From: Rhabditoides inermis
Lineage: Eukaryota; Nematoda; Chromadorea; Rhabditida; Rhabditidae
NCBI GenBank assembly: GCA_963966185.1
Contig: CAWZYM010000314.1
Location: forward strand, 1 to 64,000
Direction: 5' to 3'
Length of the DNA: 64,000 nt
A model generated the notes under the pieces. It did not search any database. It worked only from the letters and a program-made list of their open reading frames with translations, and was not told the DNA's origin. This document shows, piece by piece, positions 36,101-44,734 of the stretch; position 1 is the first letter of the stretch, and the number at the start of each line of letters is the position of its first letter. A program made the translations under genes and the position numbers.

Positions 36101-39100
36101 TTCTCGCGACGGAACAGAGCATCAACCGGCTTTCCGGTCATGGTGGTCTGGATCATCACAGCCCACGCGTCGTTGGACAGGTGCTGAAAGATTTGGAATG
36201 ATGATACAGTACCACTTGGAACTACAGTACCTTGAACTCGGCGAGATCGCTCATCGAATCATCGTAGAAGGAGTTGATGTCGTTGAAGAGGTAGCCGACA
36301 GTGGCGATAGCGGCAAGGATGGTGACTCCGCTGCCGACCGAGGCAAGACCGACGAGGAACTTCATTCTCTCTCTTCCGAGTGTTGATCGGATGATGTTCT
36401 CGCAGTGCCATCGACGCCTTATATACGCTGCCGCAGGCGTTTGTGCCCCGTCAAGGCCGAGCGTGTCTGCGACTGATCATAAAAACGATTCGGTACAACT
36501 GTTTCCGCCTTTCCGCTGTTCTTACACATGGCGCCCTCGCTTGCGACTTTCTCCAGCCACAACTGGCACGAATCACATTTGTGTAAGACAGTTTCCTGTT
36601 CCAGCATAGCCTGCGCGGGTCATATATAATTGGTGCGGATTTTTTTTCGTTGCGATTTGTTTTGCACATCGGCTTGCATTATGGGCAGAAAAAGTGCATC
36701 AAGTTTTTGTGTGACTTTTTATGTGGCGGAGAGAAGGCGACGTTCACAATTCGCAGCGGATTACGGTGTGTGATCTGCTGCGCTTTTTTCCTTACACTAT
36801 CGCACTTCTTGTTGTATCTTATCACAGCTATGATTGGTGTAAAAGTTTATTCGATTAGCGTAGGCATTATTTTCAAAATATACTGGTGTGTGGGTGCGTT
36901 TAGATGCGTCCGCGGAGCACAGCCTTGCGCTTCCTGTACTGCTGTGCGGGAGCAGGGGCAGGAGCGGGAGCGGGCGAGTCGTATCCTGTCTCAGGAGCCG
37001 GGGCCGCAGGGGCGGGGTTGTAGTCTCCGGCGCTTCCTCCGTCCACGTTGTCGTTTCCGGACCGAGGCGGGCAGGGGCAGTAGGCGGCGTCGCTTCCAGA
37101 CGTTCCATTCTCTCCAGCCTTGCCATTCTCCCCGTCAGCTCCCGGCTGACCGTCGTTTCCATTGAATCCGGCGGGTCCGGCGGGTCCCTTGTTTCCAGGC
37201 GCTCCGGGCTGTCCATCGGTTCCCTTGTTTCCGGCGGGTCCTGCGGGTCCGGCAGGTCCCTTGGGTCCGGGCGCTCCGGATCCCTTCTTGCCTCCCTTTC
37301 CGTCAGGTCCCTTCTGTCCGGGAGTTCCAGGGTTTCCGGCAGGTCCGGCGTCTCCCTTGGGTCCAGCGGCTCCAGGCTGTCCGTCCTTCCCAGGAGCTCC
37401 AACGTTTCCGGGCTGTCCATCGTTTCCAGTGGGACCAGCAGGCCCGACGGGTCCGGGAGGTCCAGCGGGTCCGGCGGGGCAAGCGATGCAGGCGGGTTTG
37501 TCGTATCCTCCAGCTCCCACAGACATTCCTCCCATCCCCGACTTTCCGGCCTCTCCGGCGTTTCCGGGCGTTCCGTCCTCTCCCTTGGCTCCGGGAGGTC
37601 CGGGCGGGCCAGGCGGACAGCTGTTGTTGTCGGCTCCACAGTTGCACGAACCACCGGAGGCACGCTTTCCACGGAGGAAGAAGGGAGAAGCCGTCTTGGC
37701 GGAAGGACGATTGGTATCCATCATCATGGACCATGCGTCGTTCGAGAGGACCTAGATAGGAAGAAATGAGATGAGAGGGAGAGAGAGAGAGAGACGGCTA
37801 CGTAACGTACCTTGAACTCTGCCATGTTGTGCATGCTCTCAGCGTAGAAGTTGTTGATGTCGTTGAAGATGTATCCGACAGTGACTAGAGCAGCCACAAT
37901 GACTGCTCCACTGCAGACCGAGGCGAGACCGACGAGGAACTTCATTGCTAGAAAGCAGATGATGCTATCGAGGAGTGATTGCGCGCTTATATAGTAGGGA
38001 TATCGTATGCGTTCTGCTTGCAACAAGTCATGAAACGGATCGAATATGTTACAGTGTAGAGGTTACCTATGTGGTATAGTTAAACAGTTCGATTAATTCC
38101 GTCATAAGTCACATGTGGTTTACGTGATGTTCATCGTGTTTTCAACATTATGCAGTCAGAAGAAATGAGTGTGAGAAATATTATGCTGTATGTAGATTTA
38201 CATACAACTTCTATTGTTTTCCCATCCAAGGTCACTATTTCTCATTCCCATAAGCGATCGTTGTGGAAGATATCGAAATCTCACGCCATCGATTATTCGC
38301 TGAAGGATGAGAAAACTATTTTGTCTAAAAACTCGCTTATGGCAAGCCATGTCATGAAAAAACTGTTTAACAAAAAACTATTTAAAAAAAATGTAAAGAC
38401 ATATGTATGCATTTGCAAACAAGTGCCAGCCAGAATGTGGATTGAGTGTTTATCGGGAAGACATATTGCAAAGTGTTGAAAGAGTGTGAGTAGTAGTTGA
38501 TCGGATCGCTCAGACGGCGTACGGGGAGGTCTCCTGATGGGCGACCACGTCGGCGGTGCGAGGGGGGCACGGGCAGTAGGCGGCGTCGTTTCCGGGCAGT
38601 CCAGGGCCTCCAGCCGATCCCGGCTGTCCGTCGGCTCCGGGGGCTCCGGGCTGTCCGTCGGCTCCAGCAGGTCCAGCAACTCCATCGTTTCCGGGGGCTC
38701 CGTCCTGTCCGGGGGCGCCGTCGTTTCCAGCGGGTCCCTCGGGACCGACGGGTCCAGCAGGTCCGGGGGCTCCAGCTCCCTTTTGTCCGTTCTTACCATC
38801 GGCTCCCTTCTCTCCGGGGGTTCCGGGGTTTCCAGCAGGTCCAGCCTCTCCCTGAGGTCCCTGGGGTCCGGGGGCTCCGTCCTGTCCGGGGAGTCCGGGT
38901 CCTCCGTTCTCGCCGTCGGGTCCAGCAGGTCCAGCGGGTCCGTCGGGTCCAGCGGGTCCGGGCTCTCCAGCGGGGCACTGCACGCATCCTCCGTGCACAT
39001 CAGCCATCATGCCGAGTCCGTTGCCTCCCTTCTTTCCGGCCTCTCCCTTGACTCCAGGAGCTCCGTCCTCTCCCTTGGCTCCGGGAGGTCCCGGGGGTCC

Positions 39101-40559
39101 AGCGGGGCAGTTGTTGGCTCCGTCCGAGCACTGGCAGGCAGACGCATCACGCTTGTTGCGACCGAAGATGGTGTTGAAAGAGAGAGCTCCAGACGGTCCC
39201 GAGTTGGTCAGCATCATGTCCCTCCACGCGTCGTTGGCGTAGTTCTTAAATAGAGAGATCAGCTGGTAAACACAAAACAAGCTGCTTACCTTGAACTCTG
39301 CCATGTCGTCCATGGAATCGGCGTAGAAGGCGTTGATGTCCTGGAAGAGGTATCCGACGGTGCACAGGGCAGCGACGATGACGGCGCCCGAAGCGACCGT
39401 AGCCAGAGAGACGACCACCTTGGTGCTCATGTTGTTGTGTCGAATCGAATCCGATGCTGGCCGACTGCCTCCTCCCGCTTATATAGCCCGCGCGCGTATA
39501 GCAGGCGGGCGCGGCGGTTATCCTTGAGAAAGTTGGCTTGCACGTGGATTGGGTAAGAACCGGTCCGGCTCTTCATTATCGAGCCTTCCGGATGAGTGTG
39601 TGCGGATTATGGCATTAGCGGAATAGGGGCGATGATTGGATAGCGAGTACACTACGAGTGTGAAAAAGAGTGAATCCAGGATGATGTTGTCTGGGAGTAG
39701 TGTACTTTCGATTTCGATGGGTTGGGCGCGGCGGCGGCGGCGCGGGGTGAGATGATATCAGTACATTAGCATCTGTGCGCGTTCGTGTCATTGATGTATA
39801 ATTGTGGAATGTACATGTTGTTGTTTTCAGCTCGCAATCGTGGCGCGCTCTCCGCAAGCGGCTCTTCCTGGTCGAGAAACTGCGCGATGCGAGAACGGTG
39901 GGTCAAGTTTTGACAGTAGCAGAGTAGCGTATGCCGAGAATTGTCTAAAAGTTCGAAGAGACAGCTATATTTTTGTGAATCATTATTCGTACGGTTTTGA
40001 CATTTTATTATTGGATTCTCAATAAGAGGATGGAGTGGTGATTTCTCGTTGGGCGTTTGGGTTCAAAGAAAAATTAGAAATTGCGAGGGATTGCCTTTGT
40101 TTCAGAAATGCCAAGATTATTGCGTTGTGAATATTTTTTTCATCCTTTTCGGATTTTTTCGTATGACCAATGACCAATGATTTCATTGAGTTGTAATCTT
40201 CGCAAGTGGATGGTTGATTGCTTTGTTAATCCCATTCTGTATTTGATTTAATCCAGGTGGGTCTTATCGTGGGTTCTGTGGGAGTGGCTGGCCACCGGGA
40301 GGCGGTGGCGAGGATGCGCGAGATGTGCCGCATCCAGCACAAGAAGATCTACGTCGTCAGCGTCGGCAAGGTGCGACGCTGATTATTTATTAAGTTTTGT
40401 TTTTGTTTTTGAAATCGAACTCATGTCATGATTATGAAATTTGAATTCTCGGACGGGATATCCAGCAATCCAGCGGATCCGTTTTTTTGTGGTGGATATC
40501 GTGTACGTGTGGTGTTGGCGTGGACTCGATCCTTTCTGGGTGGTTCGCTAAGAGAGTGG

Positions 40560-40607
<48 letters not shown>

Positions 40608-42310
40608 TGACGAATGACCACTGAGCGAATGCGATCGGCGTAGGATGGAAAGCGTTCGGTGTGTGTGCGTATTCAAATTGCGTAATGTATGCGCGCAGAA
40701 TGAATGAGATCGTCCTGGCCAGGCGACAGCCAGTTTTCGAGTTGCTATCTCTGACGTGTTTTTGTGTTGGCGCAAGAGTGCGATTGGGAGATCGGAAGGG
40801 GTTCTTCCGTTTTTCAAAGCACATGTTCGCATTAGGACATTGTTGAATGAGCGATCGGCCGGAGTGAACGCGACGTTTATGACACTGGATTAGATGTTGA
40901 GATTGGCGTCGTATATTGTGTCGTTGTGTGTTCTATATTTCAGTGGATATGAAATAGCAGAATGAAATGTTTTATGGTATAACTTGGAATACATCATTGA
41001 ATTGTCAAATATGATCGGGATGAATGTGCGGTAACTGGTAACAATGCGCAAGATAAGGCTCATATGCAGGCAGTGGAGTCCAGTCATGCAACAACGAAGA
41101 AAAAAACACATTGCACAATTCTGCGCCTGCAGAAATTCTGCCAGAGAGTCAGTGTGCTCCGTCAATGCAGTTGAACTCTTGACACCTTGCAGGTGAACGT
41201 GCCGAAGCTGTCCAACTTCTCGTCGGACATTGACGTGTTCGTGCTGCTGTCGTGTCCGTTCGGAGTACTCCTCGACTCGAGCGCATTCTACCGACCCGTA
41301 CTCAGCATGTTCGAGGCAGAGGTGGGGAGGGAGGAGGGGAGAGGGGGGAGGGAGAGAGAGTGATGGTTTCCTCCAGGTGGCGCTGAATCCTTCGAAGCAA
41401 TGGATCGCCGATGGCGGTTGGACGCCAGATTTCAACGCATTCGTCAAGGGTCAGTTCGCATATATTTTATTGTAACAAAACTTGTGAATTATTCGAATTG
41501 AAATTATCAGAACAAGGTACCCTTTCTTATTATTTGGGTCTTGAAATTCATTTGTCCGTGAAGATTTCAATATTTCGTTGTCGATTGTCGTTTTCATTTT
41601 AGAGAATGATATGGAATGTGAATGAGGATGTCGATTGGATATTTACAATTAGTGTTTACTTCTCGTTGATAGAAGTTGAATGCGTCAGTTGATCAGTTTG
41701 GCTATTGTTTATACTTTTGACGAAAGCGTATGAATGAATGAATTTATTACAGAAAAACCTGCGTCACACAATCAAAATCACACATAAAAAATTGTTCAAG
41801 CGATCAGTTTTTAAAAAAGAGTGCGTACCAACTGGACTGTTTTTTTAGATGCGGAGCGAATGAGGATGTCGGGTTGGGAGAAATGGTGTATTATATGGAT
41901 ATGTATTTTCTCTTCCAGACGAGTTGTTGGAGGAGTCGGACCCGGAGTGTGATGTGGATGAGGAGGGCGATGTGAGTCTGATCACTGGTCGGGTCCGGGC
42001 CCGACAGCAGAGAGAGCACGGAGGAGGCGGCGCTGTGCAGCTGTACACTGCTGGTGGGTCGAGAGAGGAGTGTTGAGGTGGACATGGACTTGAATCGTAA
42101 TTATGATTCAATGAGTGTCATGAGATGTGTTTTGGGTAATGCTTTGTTCTACTTGCCGTAGGTCAACGAGGTTATCACTACATTGCAGGCGACTACTTTG
42201 CTGAGCGTAGCTGGCGCGGACTCGATGACAGTGTGCGTGTAGATGAGTCGACACGGGTGGAGGAGGGGCGGGCGGGCATCGCGGCTGGATACCACAACGA
42301 GCAGCAGTAG
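24153..42310 (+). CDS. dph-2: DPH2: 2-(3-amino-3-carboxypropyl)histidine synthase subunit 2
   Basis: Dph2 partners Dph1 in the first step of diphthamide synthesis, transferring the aminocarboxypropyl group of SAM to a histidine of cytosolic eEF2. Fifteen exons: 24153-24242, 25046-25126, 25356-25433, 25479-25516, 25646-25747, 25874-26001, 26178-26336, about 26447-26513, 26563-26616, 39831-39897, 40257-40370, 41193-41321, 41377-41449, 41919-42053 and 42162-42310. All phases agree and give 487 residues, the usual DPH2 size. Diagnostic segments are [49 protein letters not shown] and FVLLSCPFG. Cys97, Cys98, Cys119 and Cys347 match the Fe-S-site cysteines of Dph2. Exon 7 has an acidic GEE-rich insert. 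TTTCTACAG just before ATG could be a trans-splice site. Intron 9 (13.2 kb) holds eight collagen genes on the other strand. Confidence 0.92.
24390..24482 (+). other. Possible alternative DPH2 exon with in-frame stop
   Basis: A TTGCAG acceptor at 24389 precedes a frame in phase 0 with DPH2 exon 1. It encodes [16 protein letters not shown] and on, to a TGA at 24480-24482 (30 residues). If used after exon 1, it would give a 60-residue product or an mRNA subject to decay. Its amino acids look coding, but DPH2 does not need it. Confidence 0.35.
24670..24891 (+). CDS. Short ORF with one membrane segment, nested in DPH2 intron 1
   Basis: 73 codons from [21 protein letters not shown], a hydrophobic stretch (about residues 18-33), then a basic [10 protein letters not shown] and a Ser-rich tail ending CRRCRK. 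The layout (short outside, one membrane pass, basic stop) recalls the small membrane proteins upstream, but the sequence is unrelated and unspliced. It could be a chance ORF; there are no homology arguments. Confidence 0.3.
   Translation: MPTASSNNTGSGGPVDAYALLVMLVISCLRLLGKFRSRRRKIRASTIDREETSPRVSSSSRIPLQSQCRRCRK
26692..27787 (-). CDS. Cuticle collagen 1
   Basis: Exons on the - strand: 27787-27644, 27597-26884 and 26844-26692; 336 residues. Exon 1 is the N-terminal membrane-anchor/cuticle-collagen domain ([13 protein letters not shown], ending in IQEFK). Exon 2 has a basic RPFIRVLR before the first Cys pair (CNCG), then Gly-X-Y blocks interrupted by a CVKCPAG segment, and ends [13 protein letters not shown] third exon adds a non-collagenous Lys/Pro-rich tail to SRKRVAV, which the neighbours lack. 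Collagens of this kind are secreted, cleaved at the basic site, trimerised and built into the cuticle. Its stop lies only 76 bp from DPH2 exon 9. Confidence 0.88.
27858..27865 (-). promoter_or_regulatory. TATA-like element of collagen 1
   Basis: CTATATAG on the - strand, 71 bp upstream of the ATG. Confidence 0.55.
28202..29127 (-). CDS. Cuticle collagen 2
   Basis: Two exons, 29127-28987 and 28942-28202; 293 residues. Exon 1 has the signal-anchor helix and [10 protein letters not shown], ending phase 0. Exon 2 opens [10 protein letters not shown] and carries a furin-like GRNKR, then [13 protein letters not shown]. It has two main Gly-X-Y blocks separated by CVMCPAG and the closing [20 protein letters not shown]. 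The rich GADGENG repeats are acidic. It starts an array of similar genes (2, 3, 4) with the same Cys spacing. Confidence 0.9.
29216..29224 (-). promoter_or_regulatory. TATA-like element of collagen 2
   Basis: CTATATAAG on the - strand, about 89 bp upstream of the ATG. Confidence 0.55.
29740..29960 (+). mobile_element. tRNA-derived SINE, family 1, copy b
   Basis: A-box-like TAGCGTAGTGATAACG (29828) and B-box-like CGGGTTCAATGCC (29869), with a tail AAATTTTCGTCAGTTTGAGA. The 5' part (ACATTATGTTGT, CATCTCACGTTC) is shared with copy c at 31640, so the repeat is longer than the tRNA part. It lies between collagens 2 and 3. Confidence 0.6.
30266..31203 (-). CDS. Cuticle collagen 3
   Basis: Exons 31203-31066 and 31009-30266; 293 residues. 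Exon 1 reads [14 protein letters not shown], an anchor helix and SMEDMAEFK. Exon 2 begins [10 protein letters not shown], has a furin-like [18 protein letters not shown], an ACIKCPAG interruption and the end [10 protein letters not shown] followed by QQYRRRI. It is almost identical to collagen 4 outside parts of the Gly-X-Y region, so a recent tandem duplication or conversion is likely. Confidence 0.92.
31244..31250 (-). promoter_or_regulatory. TATA-like element of collagen 3
   Basis: TATATAA on the - strand, 41 bp upstream of the ATG. Confidence 0.6.
31640..31880 (+). mobile_element. tRNA-derived SINE, family 1, copy c
   Basis: Matches copy b over about 230 bp: ACATTATGTTGTTCAATAG, CTAGCGGATTGGTAACG (A box), GAGTTTAAATCCTG (decayed B box), CAATTTGAAAATCTTATTG. 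It is at the equivalent place between collagens 3 and 4, so it was probably copied along with the gene. Confidence 0.6.
32113..33072 (-). CDS. Cuticle collagen 4
   Basis: Exons 33072-32935 and 32856-32113; 293 residues, the same length as collagen 3. Exon 1 differs from that of collagen 3 only at a few residues ([15 protein letters not shown]). Exon 2 begins [10 protein letters not shown], with the furin-like [26 protein letters not shown] and [10 protein letters not shown] segments, ending QQYGRRV. The intron (78 bp) is unrelated in sequence to that of collagen 3, which argues that exons are kept alike by selection or conversion. Confidence 0.92.
33114..33120 (-). promoter_or_regulatory. TATA-like element of collagen 4
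   Basis: GTATAAA on the - strand, 42 bp upstream of the ATG. Confidence 0.6.
33710..34930 (-). CDS. Cuticle collagen 5 (long, Pro-rich C-terminus)
   Basis: Three exons, 34930-34787, 34743-34275 and 34230-33710; 377 residues, the largest here. Exon 1 has a hydrophobic anchor and SLDDMKEFN. Exon 2 has the furin-like ARDKR, then [20 protein letters not shown], Gly-X-Y and a DCITCPPG break. Exon 3 resumes Gly-X-Y, ends it with [10 protein letters not shown] and adds about 90 residues rich in Pro ([16 protein letters not shown]) and finally basic ([10 protein letters not shown]). The second intron falls inside a Gly-X-Y block. Codon use is less uniform than in neighbours, so it is an older, separate lineage. 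Confidence 0.88.
34961..34968 (-). promoter_or_regulatory. TATA-like element of collagen 5
   Basis: GGTATAAA on the - strand, about 31 bp upstream of the ATG, the closest of the set. Confidence 0.55.
35395..36365 (-). CDS. Cuticle collagen 6
   Basis: Exons 36365-36231 and 36183-35395; 307 residues. Exon 1 ([22 protein letters not shown]) is nearly the same as in collagen 7. Exon 2 starts [10 protein letters not shown], has a furin-like [18 protein letters not shown], Gly-[10 protein letters not shown], more Gly-X-Y and [10 protein letters not shown], then an Ala/Pro-rich tail ending KAIFRGRI. The tail shared with collagen 7 (RKRKA, RGRI) groups the two. Confidence 0.92.
36419..36425 (-). promoter_or_regulatory. 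TATA-like element of collagen 6
   Basis: TATATAA on the - strand, 54 bp upstream of the ATG. Confidence 0.6.
36900..37945 (-). CDS. Cuticle collagen 7
   Basis: Exons 37945-37811 and 37751-36900; 328 residues. Exon 1 is [13 protein letters not shown] and an anchor helix ending MAEFK. Exon 2 starts [11 protein letters not shown], with a furin-like [18 protein letters not shown] and an ACIACPAG break (no Lys before the second Cys). It then has Gly-X-Y rich in Lys, [10 protein letters not shown], a tail with repeated PAPAPAPA and the end [11 protein letters not shown]. The intron (59 bp) contains a short GA run. Confidence 0.92.
37986..37994 (-). promoter_or_regulatory. TATA-like element of collagen 7
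   Basis: CTATATAAG on the - strand, 41 bp upstream of the ATG. Confidence 0.6.
38510..39430 (-). CDS. Cuticle collagen 8
   Basis: Exons 39430-39290 and 39244-38510; 291 residues. Exon 1 is [15 protein letters not shown], an anchor and SMDDMAEFK. Exon 2 begins [10 protein letters not shown], has a furin-like [18 protein letters not shown], Gly-X-Y, a GGCVQCPAG break and [10 protein letters not shown], ending TSPYAV. The 45-bp intron is typical of nematodes. Its start lies 400 bp from DPH2 exon 10, so its promoter sits in the last part of the host intron. Confidence 0.92.
   Translation of the reverse strand: MSTKVVVSLATVASGAVIVAALCTVGYLFQDINAFYADSMDDMAEFKVSSLFCVYQLISLFKNYANDAWRDMMLTNSGPSGALSFNTIFGRNKRDASACQCSDGANNCPAGPPGPPGAKGEDGAPGVKGEAGKKGGNGLGMMADVHGGCVQCPAGEPGPAGPDGPAGPAGPDGENGGPGLPGQDGAPGPQGPQGEAGPAGNPGTPGEKGADGKNGQKGAGAPGPAGPVGPEGPAGNDGAPGQDGAPGNDGVAGPAGADGQPGAPGADGQPGSAGGPGLPGNDAAYCPCPPRTADVVAHQETSPYAV
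39478..39486 (-). promoter_or_regulatory. TATA-like element of collagen 8
   Basis: CTATATAAG on the - strand, 48 bp upstream of the ATG. Confidence 0.6.
40559..40605. repeat. (GA)n microsatellite in a DPH2 intron
   Basis: About 22 GA units between DPH2 exons 11 and 12. Confidence 0.95.
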
Positions 42311-42608
42311 GCGGGAGAGGGGGGGGGGGTAGATGAAGAATGTTTCTTGTTGATTTGTTACGCTTCCACGTTATTGTTGATGTTTACATCTTTGTTCAAT
42401 CGTTTTCATCGAGTGTTCTTGATTTCGTAAAGATAAAGATTTATATATGATTTGGTTATCTGAGTGTTTTACTTGCTCTCGTGAAAAACGGTGAACGTTG
42501 TATAGTGGTCGCCCGTCGCAATTGATCGAACGCAGAAAGGTTCGGGGTTTCACGTTTTTCACGCCAACAGCGGTCTAAGAGACTACGAGAGAATACTCGA
42601 AAAGCTAG

Positions 42609-43988
42609 TATCACACTCTCTGTAAGAATCGGACGAGGTGGTTACTAGGAGCTATCTCAGCGCACATTGGGGTTATCGAAGGTCCTCTACAAGATGCAAA
42701 TAGTCGTTTTTGTCAATTATGCAAATTTGGCCCATTAAGGGACCACTACCTCAAATCGGTCAATTTTTGCCAAAACACTGAAAATGAGAGCTCGTTCGAT
42801 TTCTTATCAGATTCTAAGAACTTTTTCATATAAAATGTTTTTCGAAAAAAATAAGTTCAAAAAAGTTATGATCAAAAAAATGAAAAATTTGCATATTTTC
42901 GATTTTTTTGAAAATGTTGCTGACCTGAGAAGCAAGAATAATTAGCACCATTTGAAAGAGCGTGTTCTGTTTGGTCTACATGATTTTTATGAAGAAAATC
43001 AATCCTGACATCATCTGCCATCCAGACGGTTGAAAGTGGTCCGGAAAGCGAATATTCGGCATTTTTCGATTTTTCGCCCTGTGTCACTGCGAAGAAGCAA
43101 AAAGCAAATACACCATGATAATCTACGCACTTTGTTCAGTATATGGACGTGTTTTCATGAAAATCTATCATGACGTCATCTGCCATCCAGACGGTTGCAT
43201 TTGCACTATCCTGTACAACCAACGGATATGGGTCAACGAAAAACTTGAGCGGGATAGCGAACAAAAACAGCAAACGGGAATGCACTGAATCACACGAGCG
43301 AGAATCTTGGATCTTGAGATATCTTTTTATAGTTTGAAATGATAATTAAAGGTGCACAATAACTGCAAACTTGTCCGGACCACTTTCAACCGTCTGGATG
43401 GCAGATGACGTCATGATAGATTTTCATGAAAACACGTCCATATACTGAACAAAGTGCGTAGATTATCATGGTGTACTTTCTTTTTGCTTCTTCGCAGTGA
43501 CACAGGGCGAAAAATCGAAAAATGCCGAATATTCGCTTTCCGGACCACTTTCAACCGTCTGGATGGCAGATGATGTCAGAATTGATTTTCTTCATAAAAA
43601 TCATGTAGACCAAAAAAAACACGCTTTTTCAATTGGTGCTAATTATTCTTGCTTCTCAGGTCAGCAACATTTTCAAAAAAAACGAAAATATGCAAATTTT
43701 TCATTTTTTTTGATCGTAACTTTTTTGAACTTATTTTTTTCGAAAAACATTTTATATGAAAAAGTTCTTAGAATCTGATGAGGAATCGAACGAGCTCTTA
43801 TTTTTAGTGTTTTGGCAAAAATTGACCGATTTGAGGTAGTGGTCCCTAAATAGGCCAAATTTGCATATTTGACAAAACCGACCTTATACATCTTGTAGAG
43901 GACCTTCGATAATCTTTGTTTGCGCCGGCATAGCTCCTAGTAACCACATGCCCAAAAAGTGTCCGATTCTTACAGAGACGGTGTGATA
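42609..43988. mobile_element. Long inverted-repeat (foldback) element
   Basis: Left arm 42609-43196 and right arm 43388-43988 are reverse complements for nearly 600 bp, around a unique centre of about 190 bp. The tips read TATCACACTCTCTGTAAG and, from the other side, TATCACACCGTCTCTGTAAG. If the outer TA is a target duplication, Tc1/mariner is possible. No transposase frame is found. The 70-95-codon ORFs inside mirror each other and are not genes. Confidence 0.85.
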
Positions 43989-44149
43989 ATATAGATACAT
44001 ATACCTAGAATCTAGAATAGTTCTCGTCTGTGAATGTGGAAATCAGTACCCACTAGCTGTTGTGGCTGAAGGAGATGTAGCTACGGTCTCAACTACATAC
44101 ATACAATCTCAATATCCTCAAGAAACAATTCGACAATGTCAAGAAATGT

Positions 44150-44621
44150 TTAAAAGTACTTCCGTAAAAAGTGTTGTTTGTGTTAACCTGATTCAAGAAA
44201 AGCGCATGCATATATTATTAATTTTCGAAAAATCAAATCGTAAACACCTGAACATGAAAACTAACACAAACTTGCTCTTTCAAAACGTTGAATAATTTTT
44301 GAATAATTAATGTTGAATAATTCCATGTTTTATTTTTTTGACATTTTTTACCTGAAACATTGAGTTAAACAACATCACGAATAACATTTTATTTTACTGA
44401 TAAACCAAATAATAAACCGCAAAAAACACTGAATAAACAAAACACTCGTATTATTCTGAATGTTACGTGTAACTATTCTATATTCGTTTGAAAGAGCAAG
44501 TTTGTGTTAGTTTTCATGTTCAGGTGTTTACGATTTGATTTTTCGAAAATTAATAATATATGCATGCGCTTTTCTTGAATCAGGTTAACACAAACAACAC
44601 TTTTTACGGAAGTACTTTTAA
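44150..44621. mobile_element. Foldback/MITE element
   Basis: Arms 44150-44284 and 44485-44621 are reverse complements, for example GTGTTAACCTGATTCAAGAA and its complement, around a 200-bp AT-rich centre. The tips TTTAAAAGTACTTCC resemble those of the element at 20030-20360. Confidence 0.8.
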
Positions 44622-44734
44622 AAGATAATATATGTCCTTTTGTTGAATTTCATAGAAATTTTCTCTCTCGTCTTCATACATGTAACATGTTCTTCTCTCA
44701 TTATTTCATCAATTTCATTTCAAATTTATTCGAT

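Noticed and set aside
26863..39253. Long + strand ORFs (up to 293 codons) opposite the collagens
   Set aside because: They are antisense shadows of Gly-X-Y codons, giving Ser/Gly/Leu-rich translations; the - strand frames carry the conserved cuticle collagen domains and splice sites.
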